A DNA stretch of 64,000 nt from Luteolibacter ambystomatis (GTDB taxonomy: Bacteria > Verrucomicrobiota > Verrucomicrobiia > Verrucomicrobiales > Akkermansiaceae), in assembly GCF_018137965.1 (NCBI RefSeq), contig NZ_CP073100.1, positions 4,971,754-5,035,753 of the forward strand, read 5' to 3'. Numbering within the stretch: the stretch's first letter is position 1; each line of letters opens with the position of its first letter. A program made the translations under genes and the position numbers. Of this stretch, positions 45,975 to 55,641 are shown one piece after another. The notes below the pieces were generated by a model. The model was not told the origin of the DNA, made no database searches, and worked only from the letters and a program-made list of their open reading frames with translations.

Positions 45975-46394
45975 CTATCCTCTGAAACTTCCGGGAGCCT
46001 TTCGCGTCACGCCATGGAGTTTATCGAAATCCTTGTCAAACGACGCCACGGGGAGCTTTTCCAAGATGGAAGCTGCGGCCAAATAGCAATCGACGAAATC
46101 CAGCCTTCCGACCCCGAAGAGCTTCAGCGCGCGCAAAAGCCGATCCAGTTCGGAGCATTGAAAGCCGGGACTGGAAATCAGATGCGAGAGCGCTTCCGCG
46201 ACCGCAGCCCGGGGATGTTTGTAAAAGCCGTTCAGTACGAAAACCGATTCAGCCACCACCATCGGAAGGACGATCAGGCGGATTTTGCCCTGCTCCGCCA
46301 GCGTCACCAATCCCGCCACTTCGACCGCCTGCTTTTCCGGTTCTCCCGTAACGAAGCGAACGATGGTGTTGGTGTCCAGCAATGCGGACTTCAT
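45975..46394 (-). CDS. PIN-domain toxin (VapC-like)
   Basis: This 139-residue PIN nuclease begins with the acidic site LLDTNTIVRFVTGEPEK, has a central VAESVFVL, then DFVDCYLAAASI and VASFDKDFDKL, so the conserved acidic residues are present. The start at 46394 overlaps the AbrB-type antitoxin stop in an ATGA. RNA cleavage, probably of tRNA or rRNA, is the family role. Confidence 0.85.
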   Translation of the reverse strand: MKSALLDTNTIVRFVTGEPEKQAVEVAGLVTLAEQGKIRLIVLPMVVAESVFVLNGFYKHPRAAVAEALSHLISSPGFQCSELDRLLRALKLFGVGRLDFVDCYLAAASILEKLPVASFDKDFDKLHGVTRKAPGSFRG

Positions 46395-46651
46395 CGAAGT
46401 CCCTCCTTGGCGGCATCCGCTTCCCACATTTCGCGGGACTTTTTCCGGGCTTCCTTGAACTCCACACCGGCTTGATCCGGAGCGGACTTGAGGGTGCCGA
46501 ATACGGCCATCGCCCCGGGCTGGTGACGGATGACCACGGCATCCCCTTGGATCTCATACGAAATCCGGTCGCCTGGTTTCAGATGGAGGGCCTCGCGGAT
46601 CTGGGAAGGGAGAGTGGTTTGGCCTTTGCTGGTGATGGTGGAATGCGTCAT
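46391..46651 (-). CDS. AbrB/SpoVT-type antitoxin
   Basis: This 86-residue DNA-binding antitoxin has STITSKGQTTLPSQIREALH and KPGDRISYEI, the swapped-hairpin AbrB fold. The start at 46651 is supported by AAGGAG a few bases upstream, better than the ATG at 46666. It should repress its own promoter and neutralise the PIN toxin. Confidence 0.88.
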   Translation of the reverse strand: MTHSTITSKGQTTLPSQIREALHLKPGDRISYEIQGDAVVIRHQPGAMAVFGTLKSAPDQAGVEFKEARKKSREMWEADAAKEGLR

Positions 46652-46793
46652 GGCTTCTCCTTGCATTAGAATTTTTCCTTACTTTTAGAATAAATCAAGG
46701 CGATGATGAAATTCCAATGATCCTTATTCGTGCCCACATCCCCGGGCGGATGGAGAACAGGACAGGAATGTCCCTTCTCCTTGGGGGCGAAAA

Positions 46794-46822
46794 CAAAACG
46801 GCCGGAGGAAGTCCTCCGGCCG
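46794..46822 (-). terminator. intrinsic terminator of the rpiB-glyA fusion gene
   Basis: CGGCCGGAGG (46799-46808) and CCTCCGGCCG (46813-46822) form a strong stem with a tiny loop. On the minus strand it is followed by TTTTGTTTTC. It lies 30 bases past the stop at 46853. Confidence 0.85.
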
Positions 46823-46852
46823 CTTGGTGAAATGATTCTGGATGCGCGCGGC

Positions 46853-48526
46853 TCAGGCCGGCATCGGGAAGGCGCGGTTGAATTCGAAAACGCGGTCGCG
46901 GATCTCGTGGAGCTTCGCGGTGTCCTTGTAGTTTTCGAGGGCTTCCTGGATGAAGTCGGCGACCTGCTCGACGTCCTTTTCCTTCATGCCGCGGGTGGTC
47001 ACAGCCGGAGTGCCGATGCGGATGCCGCTCGGCTTCATCGGGGTGCCGGTGTCGAACGGGATGGCGTTCTTGTTCACCGTGATGCCCGCTTCATCGAGGG
47101 CGTGGGAAGCATCCGCGCCGTTGAGGCCCTTCGGACGGAGGTCGACCAGCATGACGTGGTTGTCGGTGCCGCCGGAGACGATGCGGAAACCGTGTTCGGT
47201 GAGCCGGGCGGCCATGGCCTGGGCGTTCTTCACGATCTGGGCCTGGTAGTCCTTGAACTCCGGCTTGAGAGCCTCGCCGAAGCAGACGGCCTTGGCGGCG
47301 ATGACGTGCATCAGCGGGCCGCCCTGGATGCCCGGGAAGACCTGGGAATCGATCTTCTTCGCGAACTCCTCCTTGCACAGGATGATGCCGCCGCGCGGTC
47401 CGCGCAGGGACTTGTGGGTGGTGGAGGTGACGAAGTCGGCGTGCGGCACCGGATTCGGGTGCTCGCCACCGGCGACGAGGCCGGCGATGTGCGCCATGTC
47501 CACGAAGAGGTAGGCACCCACTTCACGGGCGAGCTTGCCCATACGTTCGAAATCGATGATCCGCGGATAGGCGGACGCGCCTACGGTGATCAGGGCGGGC
47601 TTGGTTTCACGGGCCATGCGCTCAAGCTGGTCGTAGTCGATGCGCTCGTCCTTTTCGCTGACGCCGTAGTGGATGACATCGTAGAAACGGCCGGAGAAGT
47701 TCGCCTTGTGGCCGTGGGTGAGGTGACCGCCGTGGGCCAGATCCATGGTCAGGATGCGGTCGCCTGGCTTCAACACGGAGAAATAAACGGCGGTGTTCGC
47801 CTGCGAGCCGGAGTGTGGCTGGACGTTCGCGTGCTCGGCACCGAAGAGGGCCTTGGCGCGGTCGATGGCGAGCTGCTCGACCACATCGACGTTCTCACAA
47901 CCACCGTACCAGCGCTTGCCGGGATAACCCTCGGCATACTTGTTGGTGAGGACGGAGCCTTGGGCCTCCATCACCGCAGGGGAGGCGAAGTTCTCGGAAG
48001 CGATCAGCTCGATGTTGTTCCGCTGGCGGCGCTCTTCGGCGAAGATCGCCTTGTAGAGGTCCGGATCGATCTCGGCGATGCGGCTGCCGGAGGACTTGCA
48101 GACGCGGGCTTCGTGACGGCCACCGGCAAAAGCGGTGGAAAGGAAGGCGTCCACGATTGCGGCGCCGGTGGCGGCATCCGTTTCCTTGCCACCCAGGCAG
48201 AGGACGTTGGCGTCGTTGTGCTCACGGGTGACTGTGGCTTCCTCCACCGTGCGGACGACCGCGGCGCGGACGTGGCGGTGACGGTTCGCGGCGATGGAAA
48301 CGCCGATGCCGGAGGTGCAGCAGAGCACGCCGTAGTCGCTGGTGCCATCGGCCACGGTGCGGGCCACCGCGTTGGCGAAATCCGCGTAATCCACGGACTC
48401 GTGACCGTGCGTACCGAGATCGGTCACCTCGTGGCCGGAGGCCTTCAGATGGGCGACAAGGGAATCCTTGAGGTCAACTCCGCCGTGGTCGGCGCCGAGT
48501 GCGATACGCAGGGTCTTGGTACTCAT
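46853..48526 (-). CDS. glyA: ribose-5-phosphate isomerase B / serine hydroxymethyltransferase fusion
   Basis: This 557-residue protein joins two complete enzymes. Residues about 1-145 match RpiB ([34 protein letters not shown] with its catalytic Cys, [12 protein letters not shown]). Residues about 150-557 match SHMT ([38 protein letters not shown], and the PLP lysine in [14 protein letters not shown]). GlyA makes glycine and methylene-tetrahydrofolate from serine, and RpiB interconverts ribose- and ribulose-5-phosphate. The start at 48526 gives the whole RpiB part; the frame is open upstream to 48607 but not conserved. There is no linker of note. The single open frame across the junction argues for a true fusion and not an assembly error, but this should be checked. 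Confidence 0.93.
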   Translation of the reverse strand: MSTKTLRIALGADHGGVDLKDSLVAHLKASGHEVTDLGTHGHESVDYADFANAVARTVADGTSDYGVLCCTSGIGVSIAANRHRHVRAAVVRTVEEATVTREHNDANVLCLGGKETDAATGAAIVDAFLSTAFAGGRHEARVCKSSGSRIAEIDPDLYKAIFAEERRQRNNIELIASENFASPAVMEAQGSVLTNKYAEGYPGKRWYGGCENVDVVEQLAIDRAKALFGAEHANVQPHSGSQANTAVYFSVLKPGDRILTMDLAHGGHLTHGHKANFSGRFYDVIHYGVSEKDERIDYDQLERMARETKPALITVGASAYPRIIDFERMGKLAREVGAYLFVDMAHIAGLVAGGEHPNPVPHADFVTSTTHKSLRGPRGGIILCKEEFAKKIDSQVFPGIQGGPLMHVIAAKAVCFGEALKPEFKDYQAQIVKNAQAMAARLTEHGFRIVSGGTDNHVMLVDLRPKGLNGADASHALDEAGITVNKNAIPFDTGTPMKPSGIRIGTPAVTTRGMKEKDVEQVADFIQEALENYKDTAKLHEIRDRVFEFNRAFPMPA

Positions 48527-48675
48527 GGTGTGGGGCAGGCAGGGGAAATGACGGGTGGGCCGGGAAAAAGCAACGCCTGATTGGTTCGGAAGGCTCCGGG
48601 ATTTCACCCGTCCTCTCCGACTTCCCGGACTGCGAATCTTCCATCGCTCGAATCCCGGTCACCTGACCGGTGTGG

Positions 48676-49233
48676 CTAGCGCAGGGTGATGCGGAAGCGC
48701 ACCATTTCCCCCGGTGGATAGCCCGGTGGCTTCGGCACGCGTTCCACCAACTCGCCGCCATTTGCCAGAATCACTTTCTGGGACGGCAGGTTGTCGGTAT
48801 TCGCGGTGATCTCGACATAGGGCAGGCCCTCGGCTTTCGCTTCCGGGAGTAGCTGGCGCAGCGCCTCCGTCGCGTAACCGCGCTGTTGCTTCCACGGCAC
48901 CACGGAATACCCGATGTGCCCCAGGCAGGTGGGAGGCAGTGCCGGGGTTCCGCGCTGCCAGCGGAAATTGATTGAGCCGCAGAACTCTCCATCCCACATC
49001 CACTGGTAGAATCCAGGCAACCGGGACACGATGTTGCCATCCGGCAGCTTCACAGGGTCGCCCTTCGCCTCGCGATCCACCAATGATGCCACGTATCCGG
49101 CGGCATCGGCGGAAATCCTCGCTTGGATCTCCCGGGCCGCGGCTTCTCCGCGGACGGTGTCCGGGGACCAGCCACGCTCCAGCGCGTCGACATAACCCGG
49201 AAGATATTCAATCGACGGCCAGACGAGTTCCAT
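48676..49233 (-). CDS. GNAT-family N-acetyltransferase
   Basis: This 185-residue protein has the GNAT fold with HIGYSVVPWKQQRGYATEAL, which carries the acetyl-CoA-binding Q/R-x-x-G-x-A motif. YVEITANTDNLPSQKVILAN follows. It has a long N-terminal stretch before the conserved motifs. The substrate is unknown. It follows the glyA fusion gene upstream on the same strand with a 149-base gap. Confidence 0.85.
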   Translation of the reverse strand: MELVWPSIEYLPGYVDALERGWSPDTVRGEAAAREIQARISADAAGYVASLVDREAKGDPVKLPDGNIVSRLPGFYQWMWDGEFCGSINFRWQRGTPALPPTCLGHIGYSVVPWKQQRGYATEALRQLLPEAKAEGLPYVEITANTDNLPSQKVILANGGELVERVPKPPGYPPGEMVRFRITLR

Positions 49234-49310
49234 GATGGGACCATGACAGTCAGGCCCTGCCGGGCAAGAGCAATGCCGGGTAGGGTGACGGTCGATGGAT
49301 AGCCGGGAGA

Positions 49311-49982
49311 TTACAGGTTCGCCTGCGTCTTCTGGGTTTCCGGCGGCACGAACTCATCCACCGCGCGGTAGTCGAGGCGGCCGTTCGAGGGGTTCTTGAA
49401 GAAAAACACATAGGACCGCGAGCGTTCGTCCACGGGCCAGCGGGTGGTGCTGAGGACGCGGTTCCCGGTTTCGGCATGCACGCCGAAGCCCACGTCATAG
49501 AATTTTTCCGCGCGTGCTCCTTCCGGTTTGATGATCTGGCCTTTTTCCGCCGCGATCGTGAACTTGCTGCTGCCCACGTATCCGAGGATCGTCTGATCGC
49601 TGTGGTTGTAGAAATAGACATCACCGGCTTTGAAGGCCTGGGTGTCCGCCGGGATCACGATGGCCTGGTAGCCGCCACCGGAGGCCGGGACCAGCAGCGA
49701 GATGAACGAGTCGCCGGACTCGGGGAGCTGGAGGTTGGCGATGGCCACGTCCGGTTGCTTGCAGCGGAGCTGGCAGGTGCGGGCCGGCACTTCGATGGGC
49801 TCGGAAAGATGATTGGTCGTGAGCGCGAAGTCGGCGGAGCGCTTGTCGCCGGCGACCAGTGCTACCTGTCCGGCATTGGCGGGGACGCGTTCGGCGAGAA
49901 AGCGGATGCGGGGACGGCCTTTTTCATCGGCAGCGAGGCCGGTGACGGTGAGGAGAAGCAGGAACAGGGCGGAGCGATGCAT
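49311..49982 (-). CDS. secreted hypothetical protein
   Basis: This 223-residue protein has signal ALFLLLLTVTGLAADE and then a beta-rich body (FISLLVPASGGGYQAIVIPA, AGDVYFYNHSDQTILGYVGS) without recognisable motifs. It starts 13 bases after the Verru_Chthon-type gene stop on the same strand, and similar proteins accompany such cassettes in Verrucomicrobia, so it is likely part of that unit. The frame extends upstream but the signal peptide fixes the start. Confidence 0.7.
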   Translation of the reverse strand: MHRSALFLLLLTVTGLAADEKGRPRIRFLAERVPANAGQVALVAGDKRSADFALTTNHLSEPIEVPARTCQLRCKQPDVAIANLQLPESGDSFISLLVPASGGGYQAIVIPADTQAFKAGDVYFYNHSDQTILGYVGSSKFTIAAEKGQIIKPEGARAEKFYDVGFGVHAETGNRVLSTTRWPVDERSRSYVFFFKNPSNGRLDYRAVDEFVPPETQKTQANL

Positions 49983-49995
49983 GGGTCGGTGGGGT

Positions 49996-52900
49996 TCAGA
50001 CTTCGGACGGCAGCAGCCAGCGGAACGAGACCATCTGATAGCGGCGGCCGAAGATCTGGTTGATGGGGGAGAGGGAGGCGGCGGCGACCGTCGACTTGTT
50101 CGTCGGATCCACATTGGCGCCGCCGCGGGTGACTTCCGCTTCACACCAGGCACGGGCGGTAACCTTGCCGCTGCCGTCCACCGATTCACCGTAGCCGCGG
50201 ATCAGGAAACTGTCCGAGCGGGCGGACAGATAGGGTGCCAGCGGAGTGAGAATGTCCGCCTGCTTCACCACACCGGGGATGCCATACGCGGCGGGGCCGT
50301 TCTCGGCCTCCGGGAAGACATAGCCGCGGCTGCCATCCACCGATGCGGCGCGACTACCACTGTTGTAGTACTTGTTGATCGAGACGGCGGGGGAATCCAA
50401 CGCGCTCTGGAGCGTGCCTGCCTTCGCGAGATCCTTGTCGGAACCCGGGCGGCGGTTGATGAAATCCGCCAGGCACAGGAACGGCCCGCGCTTCCGCACT
50501 TCGTAAACGATGGCCCGTGCGAGTTCATCGATCTCTCCATCCTTCAGCACCCGGTGGCCGGTCCATTGCGGCGTGGAAAGGACGTCTCCGAGCGTCTCTC
50601 CCTCCGCCAGCAGGTCGGCGGGAGTCTGGATCCCCATCACCGGCACGCCTGCGGAACTGATCGAAACCTCGGTTCCGGAGGCATCGCGGGCGGCGAGCTG
50701 CTGGTTGCGCACACCGGAGAGGAAGGTGCGCCAGGCTTCCACGGAGGTGGAGTTCACGTTGAACATTCCTTCCACGCACATTGCGGACGCCATCTCGTCC
50801 ACCGCCTGCGCGGACGGCGTGTCGCCACTGAACCAGCGGCCCAGCAAGGCCTCTTTGGTTTCGCCGGTATCGGGGGCGGAGTAGAGGTAGCGGGAGTTCG
50901 GCAACGGCCGGGTTCCGGCGAAGAACTGCTGGGCGACCTGGCGTTGGCCGATTTTTGAACTGAAGCTGTCGGCGGTCTGCGGGGCGATGCTGGAAAGGAA
51001 CCAGTCATCCCACAGGGCCTGGTTGGCGAGATAGGAATGGTCGGCGAGCTGGCGCGGACCATCGAGAGTGGAACTGGTCTGGTCGGATGGGATGATGGAA
51101 GGCGCGACGGAGTTCCCGATCGCGTGGCTGATCTGGGGCAGCAGATAGGAGCCTTGGGCGGGCAGGTTGCCATTCCAGGTGAAGCCATTGGCGAAGGCGT
51201 TTTGGAAAGCGGCGAGGGAGGTGAGCGGCTCGTGCGGCACCGAATGGGTGGTGACCAATGGAGTGCCGGACTGGGCGGTGACTCCGCCGCCGAAGTAGCT
51301 CTGGCCGTTCGGGGAGACTTCGAGGTTGCGGTTCTTCCAGGAATTCAGCGGCTCGATATGGACCTCGAAGGGCAGCGTTTCCAATTCGTCCGGGGTGAGG
51401 GTCTGGAAATCGGTGCCCGCACGCGGATTGTAGCGGGCCAGATAGCGGCCGGGGCGATCGGTGTCCTGCTCCGTCTTTGCGCCGAAGGAGAAGATCATCA
51501 GCGGCTCCTTGCGGCCCACCAACTGGGACGAGGAGATGGGACGCGAGGTCGAGGCCGGGACCTTGTTGAAGAAGTCCGGTTTCTGATTGGCATAGATGCG
51601 GCCGGTTGGCTTGCCACCCAGGTTGTCGATGGACGTGCCGGAGTTCAGGCCGAGGCTTTCGCCGCTGCCGGTGCGGTCCTCCTTGTAGAAGGTGTCGTTG
51701 GCGGTGAGGAACCAGGCCTGGGTGCCGAGTCCCTGGTTGCCATTTGGAGAGATCTCGTAGCGGAGGGTGTCTGCTGGATCGAGATAGACGGGGCTGCTGC
51801 CGTTTTTCACCGGAATGGCAACGCCTCCGCCGAAGTTCCAACCGGCCTTTGCCTGGATCTTGTTGAGGCCGGGATTGTAGGTGGCCGGTGAGGTGTTCGG
51901 CCCTTGGGAGAACATGACCACTTCACCAGGGCGGAGCACCACCGGCTGTGACTGGCCGATGACGAAGGTGAGGTAGTTGGCCTGGCCCCCCATGATGTTG
52001 GTCATGCTGATGGAGACATCGCCGCCCGTGAGCTTGAGTTTGAAGTCGTACGGAAGCTGCCAGAATTTGACGGAATGATAGGCCGGGGTGATGACCAGCG
52101 GCACGTCGAGCGGATTCCAGTAGGTGACGATCGGATCGACCACCATGTAGAGCTGGACCTTCGAGGCTCCGGCCACGGTTGCCGGGATGCCGTAGAAGGA
52201 CAGGATCGTCTTGGTGCTGAGGAAAGTCGGCTGCTTGTAGAGCGTGAAGGAGTCTCCCTGCAGGGCGGCGAGGCTGGATGAGAGTTGGAGATAGGGCGTG
52301 GATGCCCCCATGTCACCGCCGGTGGTGTAGGTGAAGGCGCCGCCGGTTTTGAGCTGCTTGTAGAGGTTGTAGTAGAGCCACAGTTCGCCCTGGTTGATGC
52401 CATTCTGACCGCCGCTGGAGTAGAGGGTGTTTCCCATCAGGGAGTTGAGCGGTTGTTCCATCTGCATCGAGAGGTCCTTCCGGAAGCCACCGGTGCGCAC
52501 GTTGGTCAGCAGGCCGGTGGAGCGTCCGGCAAGGTCGTGAAAGAGTGGTTTCGGCGCGTTCGGTGAGACGGCCACGAGTTCGCCCTGCTTCCAGCCGGTG
52601 AGACTGCGCACCCGGGTATCGGCCGGCGTGATCGAGGAGAATGGTTTCTCCCCTGTGCCGCTGACGGCGACCTCCAGCGAAGTGCGGGGCGAGGACTGGA
52701 GTCCTTGGCGGGCGGCGGCGAGATCCGTGGAAGTGCCGGGCGCGGGCGTGGAAAGCGGGGCTTTCACCCCCTGGTCACCCACCCACCAGCCATAGCGGGC
52801 CACCACTTTGCCCGATGCGTTGTAGTCCACCAGCGGCACCTGGACCGTGCCGATGCCAGTGTCACCGAGCGTCCCCTTGCCGACCAACTCCACGCCACCG

Positions 52901-53361
52901 CTGCCATTGGGGGCGGACCTGGCGAAATCGAGAAGGCGGGCCTCCGAGTCCGGGGCGGAAACAAGCCAGCGCTGGAACTCCGGTGCGGGACGGGTTGTCG
53001 CCGTATTCAGCCACGATTTGTAAACGCCGGTCCAGTGGCTGCGAGTCGCCTGGGCACCGGTGGATTTCCCATCCGCCGCGCCCGGGATCTGATCCGCCGC
53101 GATGGTGATGCGCTGGTCCGGGCCGGTTTGTTTCTGAAGCTCCCCGATGGCAAGTTGCAGGGCGAGGCGCGCGTTCGAACGGGCCACCGCTTGATCCGCC
53201 TGAGCCTGGGAGCTCCGGAGCGTGATCGTGGACAGTGACAGCAGCCCCAATGCGAGGATGCAAAGCAGCATCATCATCATCAGCGTGACCAGGAGGCTGA
53301 ATCCGCGGCGTGGAGGCCGCCCGGCCAGATGGGGAGGGACTATGAAAAGGGTCTTTTTCAT
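49996..53361 (-). CDS. Verru_Chthon cassette protein A-like, pilin-type N-terminus
   Basis: This 1121-residue protein begins with a pilin-like leader (RRGFSLLVTLMMMMLLCIL), followed by LLSLSTITLRSSQAQAD and NARLALQLAIGELQKQTGPD, which identifies the Verru_Chthon cassette A family. The N-terminal helix should be processed by a prepilin peptidase. The remaining 1000+ residues are a beta/loop-rich exported body. The start at 53361 gives the short basic leader. Known cassettes carry further small pilin-like genes (B, C, D); here only one neighbour (49311) is visible. Role unknown; assumed surface structure or secretion. Confidence 0.85.
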   Translation of the reverse strand: MKKTLFIVPPHLAGRPPRRGFSLLVTLMMMMLLCILALGLLSLSTITLRSSQAQADQAVARSNARLALQLAIGELQKQTGPDQRITIAADQIPGAADGKSTGAQATRSHWTGVYKSWLNTATTRPAPEFQRWLVSAPDSEARLLDFARSAPNGSGGVELVGKGTLGDTGIGTVQVPLVDYNASGKVVARYGWWVGDQGVKAPLSTPAPGTSTDLAAARQGLQSSPRTSLEVAVSGTGEKPFSSITPADTRVRSLTGWKQGELVAVSPNAPKPLFHDLAGRSTGLLTNVRTGGFRKDLSMQMEQPLNSLMGNTLYSSGGQNGINQGELWLYYNLYKQLKTGGAFTYTTGGDMGASTPYLQLSSSLAALQGDSFTLYKQPTFLSTKTILSFYGIPATVAGASKVQLYMVVDPIVTYWNPLDVPLVITPAYHSVKFWQLPYDFKLKLTGGDVSISMTNIMGGQANYLTFVIGQSQPVVLRPGEVVMFSQGPNTSPATYNPGLNKIQAKAGWNFGGGVAIPVKNGSSPVYLDPADTLRYEISPNGNQGLGTQAWFLTANDTFYKEDRTGSGESLGLNSGTSIDNLGGKPTGRIYANQKPDFFNKVPASTSRPISSSQLVGRKEPLMIFSFGAKTEQDTDRPGRYLARYNPRAGTDFQTLTPDELETLPFEVHIEPLNSWKNRNLEVSPNGQSYFGGGVTAQSGTPLVTTHSVPHEPLTSLAAFQNAFANGFTWNGNLPAQGSYLLPQISHAIGNSVAPSIIPSDQTSSTLDGPRQLADHSYLANQALWDDWFLSSIAPQTADSFSSKIGQRQVAQQFFAGTRPLPNSRYLYSAPDTGETKEALLGRWFSGDTPSAQAVDEMASAMCVEGMFNVNSTSVEAWRTFLSGVRNQQLAARDASGTEVSISSAGVPVMGIQTPADLLAEGETLGDVLSTPQWTGHRVLKDGEIDELARAIVYEVRKRGPFLCLADFINRRPGSDKDLAKAGTLQSALDSPAVSINKYYNSGSRAASVDGSRGYVFPEAENGPAAYGIPGVVKQADILTPLAPYLSARSDSFLIRGYGESVDGSGKVTARAWCEAEVTRGGANVDPTNKSTVAAASLSPINQIFGRRYQMVSFRWLLPSEV

Positions 53362-53589
53362 CGTGCGGGAAAGATTGAAAGCTGGAACTCGAATGTATGG
53401 TCTTTGTGCCTCAATCGCCTTCTGTTGCATGCAAGATGATTTGACGCATGAGGTGGCTATTGAGAGCGTAACTTCATCATCTGGAGCGAATCAGAAGGAG
53501 TGGCGGCAAATCACGCGCTGAGCATGGGCAGTAGAGGGAAACATTTCATGCAACTGCTGCATCATGCTCTCGATTCGCCATTTGCGTCA

Positions 53590-53607
53590 GTCGGCAGTAC
53601 TGCCGAC
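53590..53607. promoter_or_regulatory. 18-bp perfect palindrome, possible operator
   Basis: GTCGGCAGTACTGCCGAC is identical to its reverse complement. It lies in the 282-base gene-free stretch between the P-type ATPase stop and the Verru_Chthon-type gene start (both minus strand). No T-run follows, so it reads better as a repressor or activator site, or a stable hairpin, than a terminator. Confidence 0.5.
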
Positions 53608-53643
53608 ACGCCAAATTTCCCCCGCAATTTGCCGATCCGGCTC

Positions 53644-55557
53644 TCAGTTTCTGGCCACAAAGAGCAGCCGCAGGCTGTTCAAGACCACGATGACAGTGGA
53701 ACCCTCGTGGCCTAACACTCCCACGGGCAGCGGAATCCACGCTCCCAGCGCGGAGAGAGCGAGCACCAGCACGATCCCCAGGGAGATCGCCAGATTCTGG
53801 CGGATGATGCGGGTGGCGCGGCGGCTGAGATTGAGCGCGGTGAGCACTTTCTCCAGCTTGTCCTGGGTCAGGACGATGTCCGCCTGCTCCAGCACGGCAT
53901 CCGAACCCCGCAGCCCCATGCCAATCGAAACGTCCGCCGCTGCCAGCGAAGGCGCGTCGTTGACTCCATCACCGACCATGGCCACGCGTTCACCGGCGGC
54001 CCGCCAGGCTTTGATTGCGGCGACCTTGTCCTCGGGAGTCAGTCCGGCGCGGGCTTCGTCGAGGTTGAGCTCCTTTGCCACCAGCTCGGCGGCTTGCGGG
54101 CGATCGCCGGTGAGCATGGTAACCTTCAGTCCTTCCTGATGGAGCCGTGCGATGAGGCCTTTCGATTCGGGGCGGAGCGCATCGCGGAGCAGGATGCGGC
54201 CGGTGGTTTGTCCGGAGCCGACAATGACCTCGGTGAGGCCGGGTTCGGGATCCGGCAGGCCGGCCACCCAGGCGTTGCCGGGGAACAGACCGCGCCGTCC
54301 TTGCGAAACGGGCATGCCATCGAGTTCTCCACGCAGGCCTTGTCCGGAGATGGACTCCACCTTGTCCGCTGCGGTGGCCTCGGAGCCGTGGCGCTTGTGC
54401 CAGGTCGCGGCGATGGCACGTGAGAGCGGATGCGTGGATCGGCGTGAGAGACCGGCTGCCAGCCGCAGCACCTCGTCCTCCGCGCCCGGGGCGGCGGCTT
54501 CGATGGAGACCAGTTCCAGCTCGCCCTTGGTCAGCGTGCCGGTTTTGTCCACTGCCAGCCGTTGGATGGTCGCAAGGTTTTCCACCGCGATGCCGCCACG
54601 AAATAGAATGCCACGCCGTGCTCCGGCGGCGATGCCGGTGAGGATCGCACTGGGAATGGAGATCACCAGCGCGCAGGGCGAGCACACGACCAGCAAGGTC
54701 ATGGCACGATAGAGCGCGGAGGTTTTGCCTGGTTCGGAAACAAAGGCGGGGAGTCCGAATGCAAACCTCCACACGAGGAACATCACCAAGGATAGGGCGA
54801 GAACGCCGAGCGTATAGCCGGTACCGAAGCGGTCGGTGAAGCGTTGCGACGGTGCCTTGCTGGCCTGGGCGTCGCGGATCAGGTCAATGATGCGTGCCTG
54901 TGCGCTGTCATGCGGCGGGCGGGTGACTTCCACGTCCACGGCACCCCAGGTGTTGAGCGTCCCGCCGAAGACGGTATCGCCCGCGGCTTTGTCCACCGGC
55001 TCGGACTCACCTGTTAGGGAAGCTTCGTCGGCCGCGGATTCGCCGCGGATCACGCGTCCATCCGCGGGGAACTGCGAGCCGGGCAGGATGCGGACGTGGT
55101 CTCCTGCTTGTAGTGACTCGACTTGAATCTCCTGCTCCTTGCCATCCGCTGTGATGAGCGTGGCGGTTTTCGGAGCATCGCGGAAGAGGCTCTTGATCTC
55201 ACGTTCGGTGCGGGCCATCGCCATCGCTTCGAGGGCGTTGCTCAGGGAGAACAGGAACAGTAGCGCCGCACCTTCCCACCACGCTCCGATGGCGGCCGCT
55301 CCGATGGCCACGGCCAGCATCAGGAAGTGGATATCGAGGCGGAAGCTCTTCAGGCGGTCGAAGGTATCGAGTGCTGCGTCCCAGCCGCCGCACAAATAGG
55401 CCGCCGCATAGGCCGCATAGGCGAGGTTCGGCGGAGCGCCGGAACGCTGGAGAAACACGCCCGCTAGTGTGAAGAGTCCGCAACCCGCGGCCGAAGCCAG
55501 CAGCAGTTTCCACGACGGGCCTTCGCCGTGATCATGACCATGGGCGTGATCGTGCAT
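53644..55557 (-). CDS. P1B-type heavy-metal-translocating ATPase (Zn/Cd/Pb-like)
   Basis: This 637-residue ATPase has a His-rich N-terminus (HDHAHGHDHG) in place of HMA domains, and several membrane helices. The TGES-loop is LTGESEPVD, the metal site is CSPCALVIS, the phosphorylation site is DKTGTLTKGE, and the hinge is VGDGVNDAPSLAAADVSIG. The CPC motif and overall sequence suggest Zn2+/Cd2+ export, but the specificity is inferred. No regulator is adjacent. Confidence 0.9.
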   Translation of the reverse strand: MHDHAHGHDHGEGPSWKLLLASAAGCGLFTLAGVFLQRSGAPPNLAYAAYAAAYLCGGWDAALDTFDRLKSFRLDIHFLMLAVAIGAAAIGAWWEGAALLFLFSLSNALEAMAMARTEREIKSLFRDAPKTATLITADGKEQEIQVESLQAGDHVRILPGSQFPADGRVIRGESAADEASLTGESEPVDKAAGDTVFGGTLNTWGAVDVEVTRPPHDSAQARIIDLIRDAQASKAPSQRFTDRFGTGYTLGVLALSLVMFLVWRFAFGLPAFVSEPGKTSALYRAMTLLVVCSPCALVISIPSAILTGIAAGARRGILFRGGIAVENLATIQRLAVDKTGTLTKGELELVSIEAAAPGAEDEVLRLAAGLSRRSTHPLSRAIAATWHKRHGSEATAADKVESISGQGLRGELDGMPVSQGRRGLFPGNAWVAGLPDPEPGLTEVIVGSGQTTGRILLRDALRPESKGLIARLHQEGLKVTMLTGDRPQAAELVAKELNLDEARAGLTPEDKVAAIKAWRAAGERVAMVGDGVNDAPSLAAADVSIGMGLRGSDAVLEQADIVLTQDKLEKVLTALNLSRRATRIIRQNLAISLGIVLVLALSALGAWIPLPVGVLGHEGSTVIVVLNSLRLLFVARN

Positions 55558-55641
55558 CGCCCGCCATCATCGCCCAAGTGATGTTAGGGTGCAAGAAGGT
55601 TGCCGCATTGCAACCCGTGCGCGAATGCATGTCGTGTGCGG

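Noticed and set aside
46730-48580. Plus-strand open frame over the rpiB-glyA fusion gene
   Set aside because: Antisense shadow of a strong gene; composition is that of reversed codons.
48655-48670. CCGGTCA/TGACCGG hairpin next to the GNAT stop
   Set aside because: Loop of two bases and no T-run; not convincing as a terminator.
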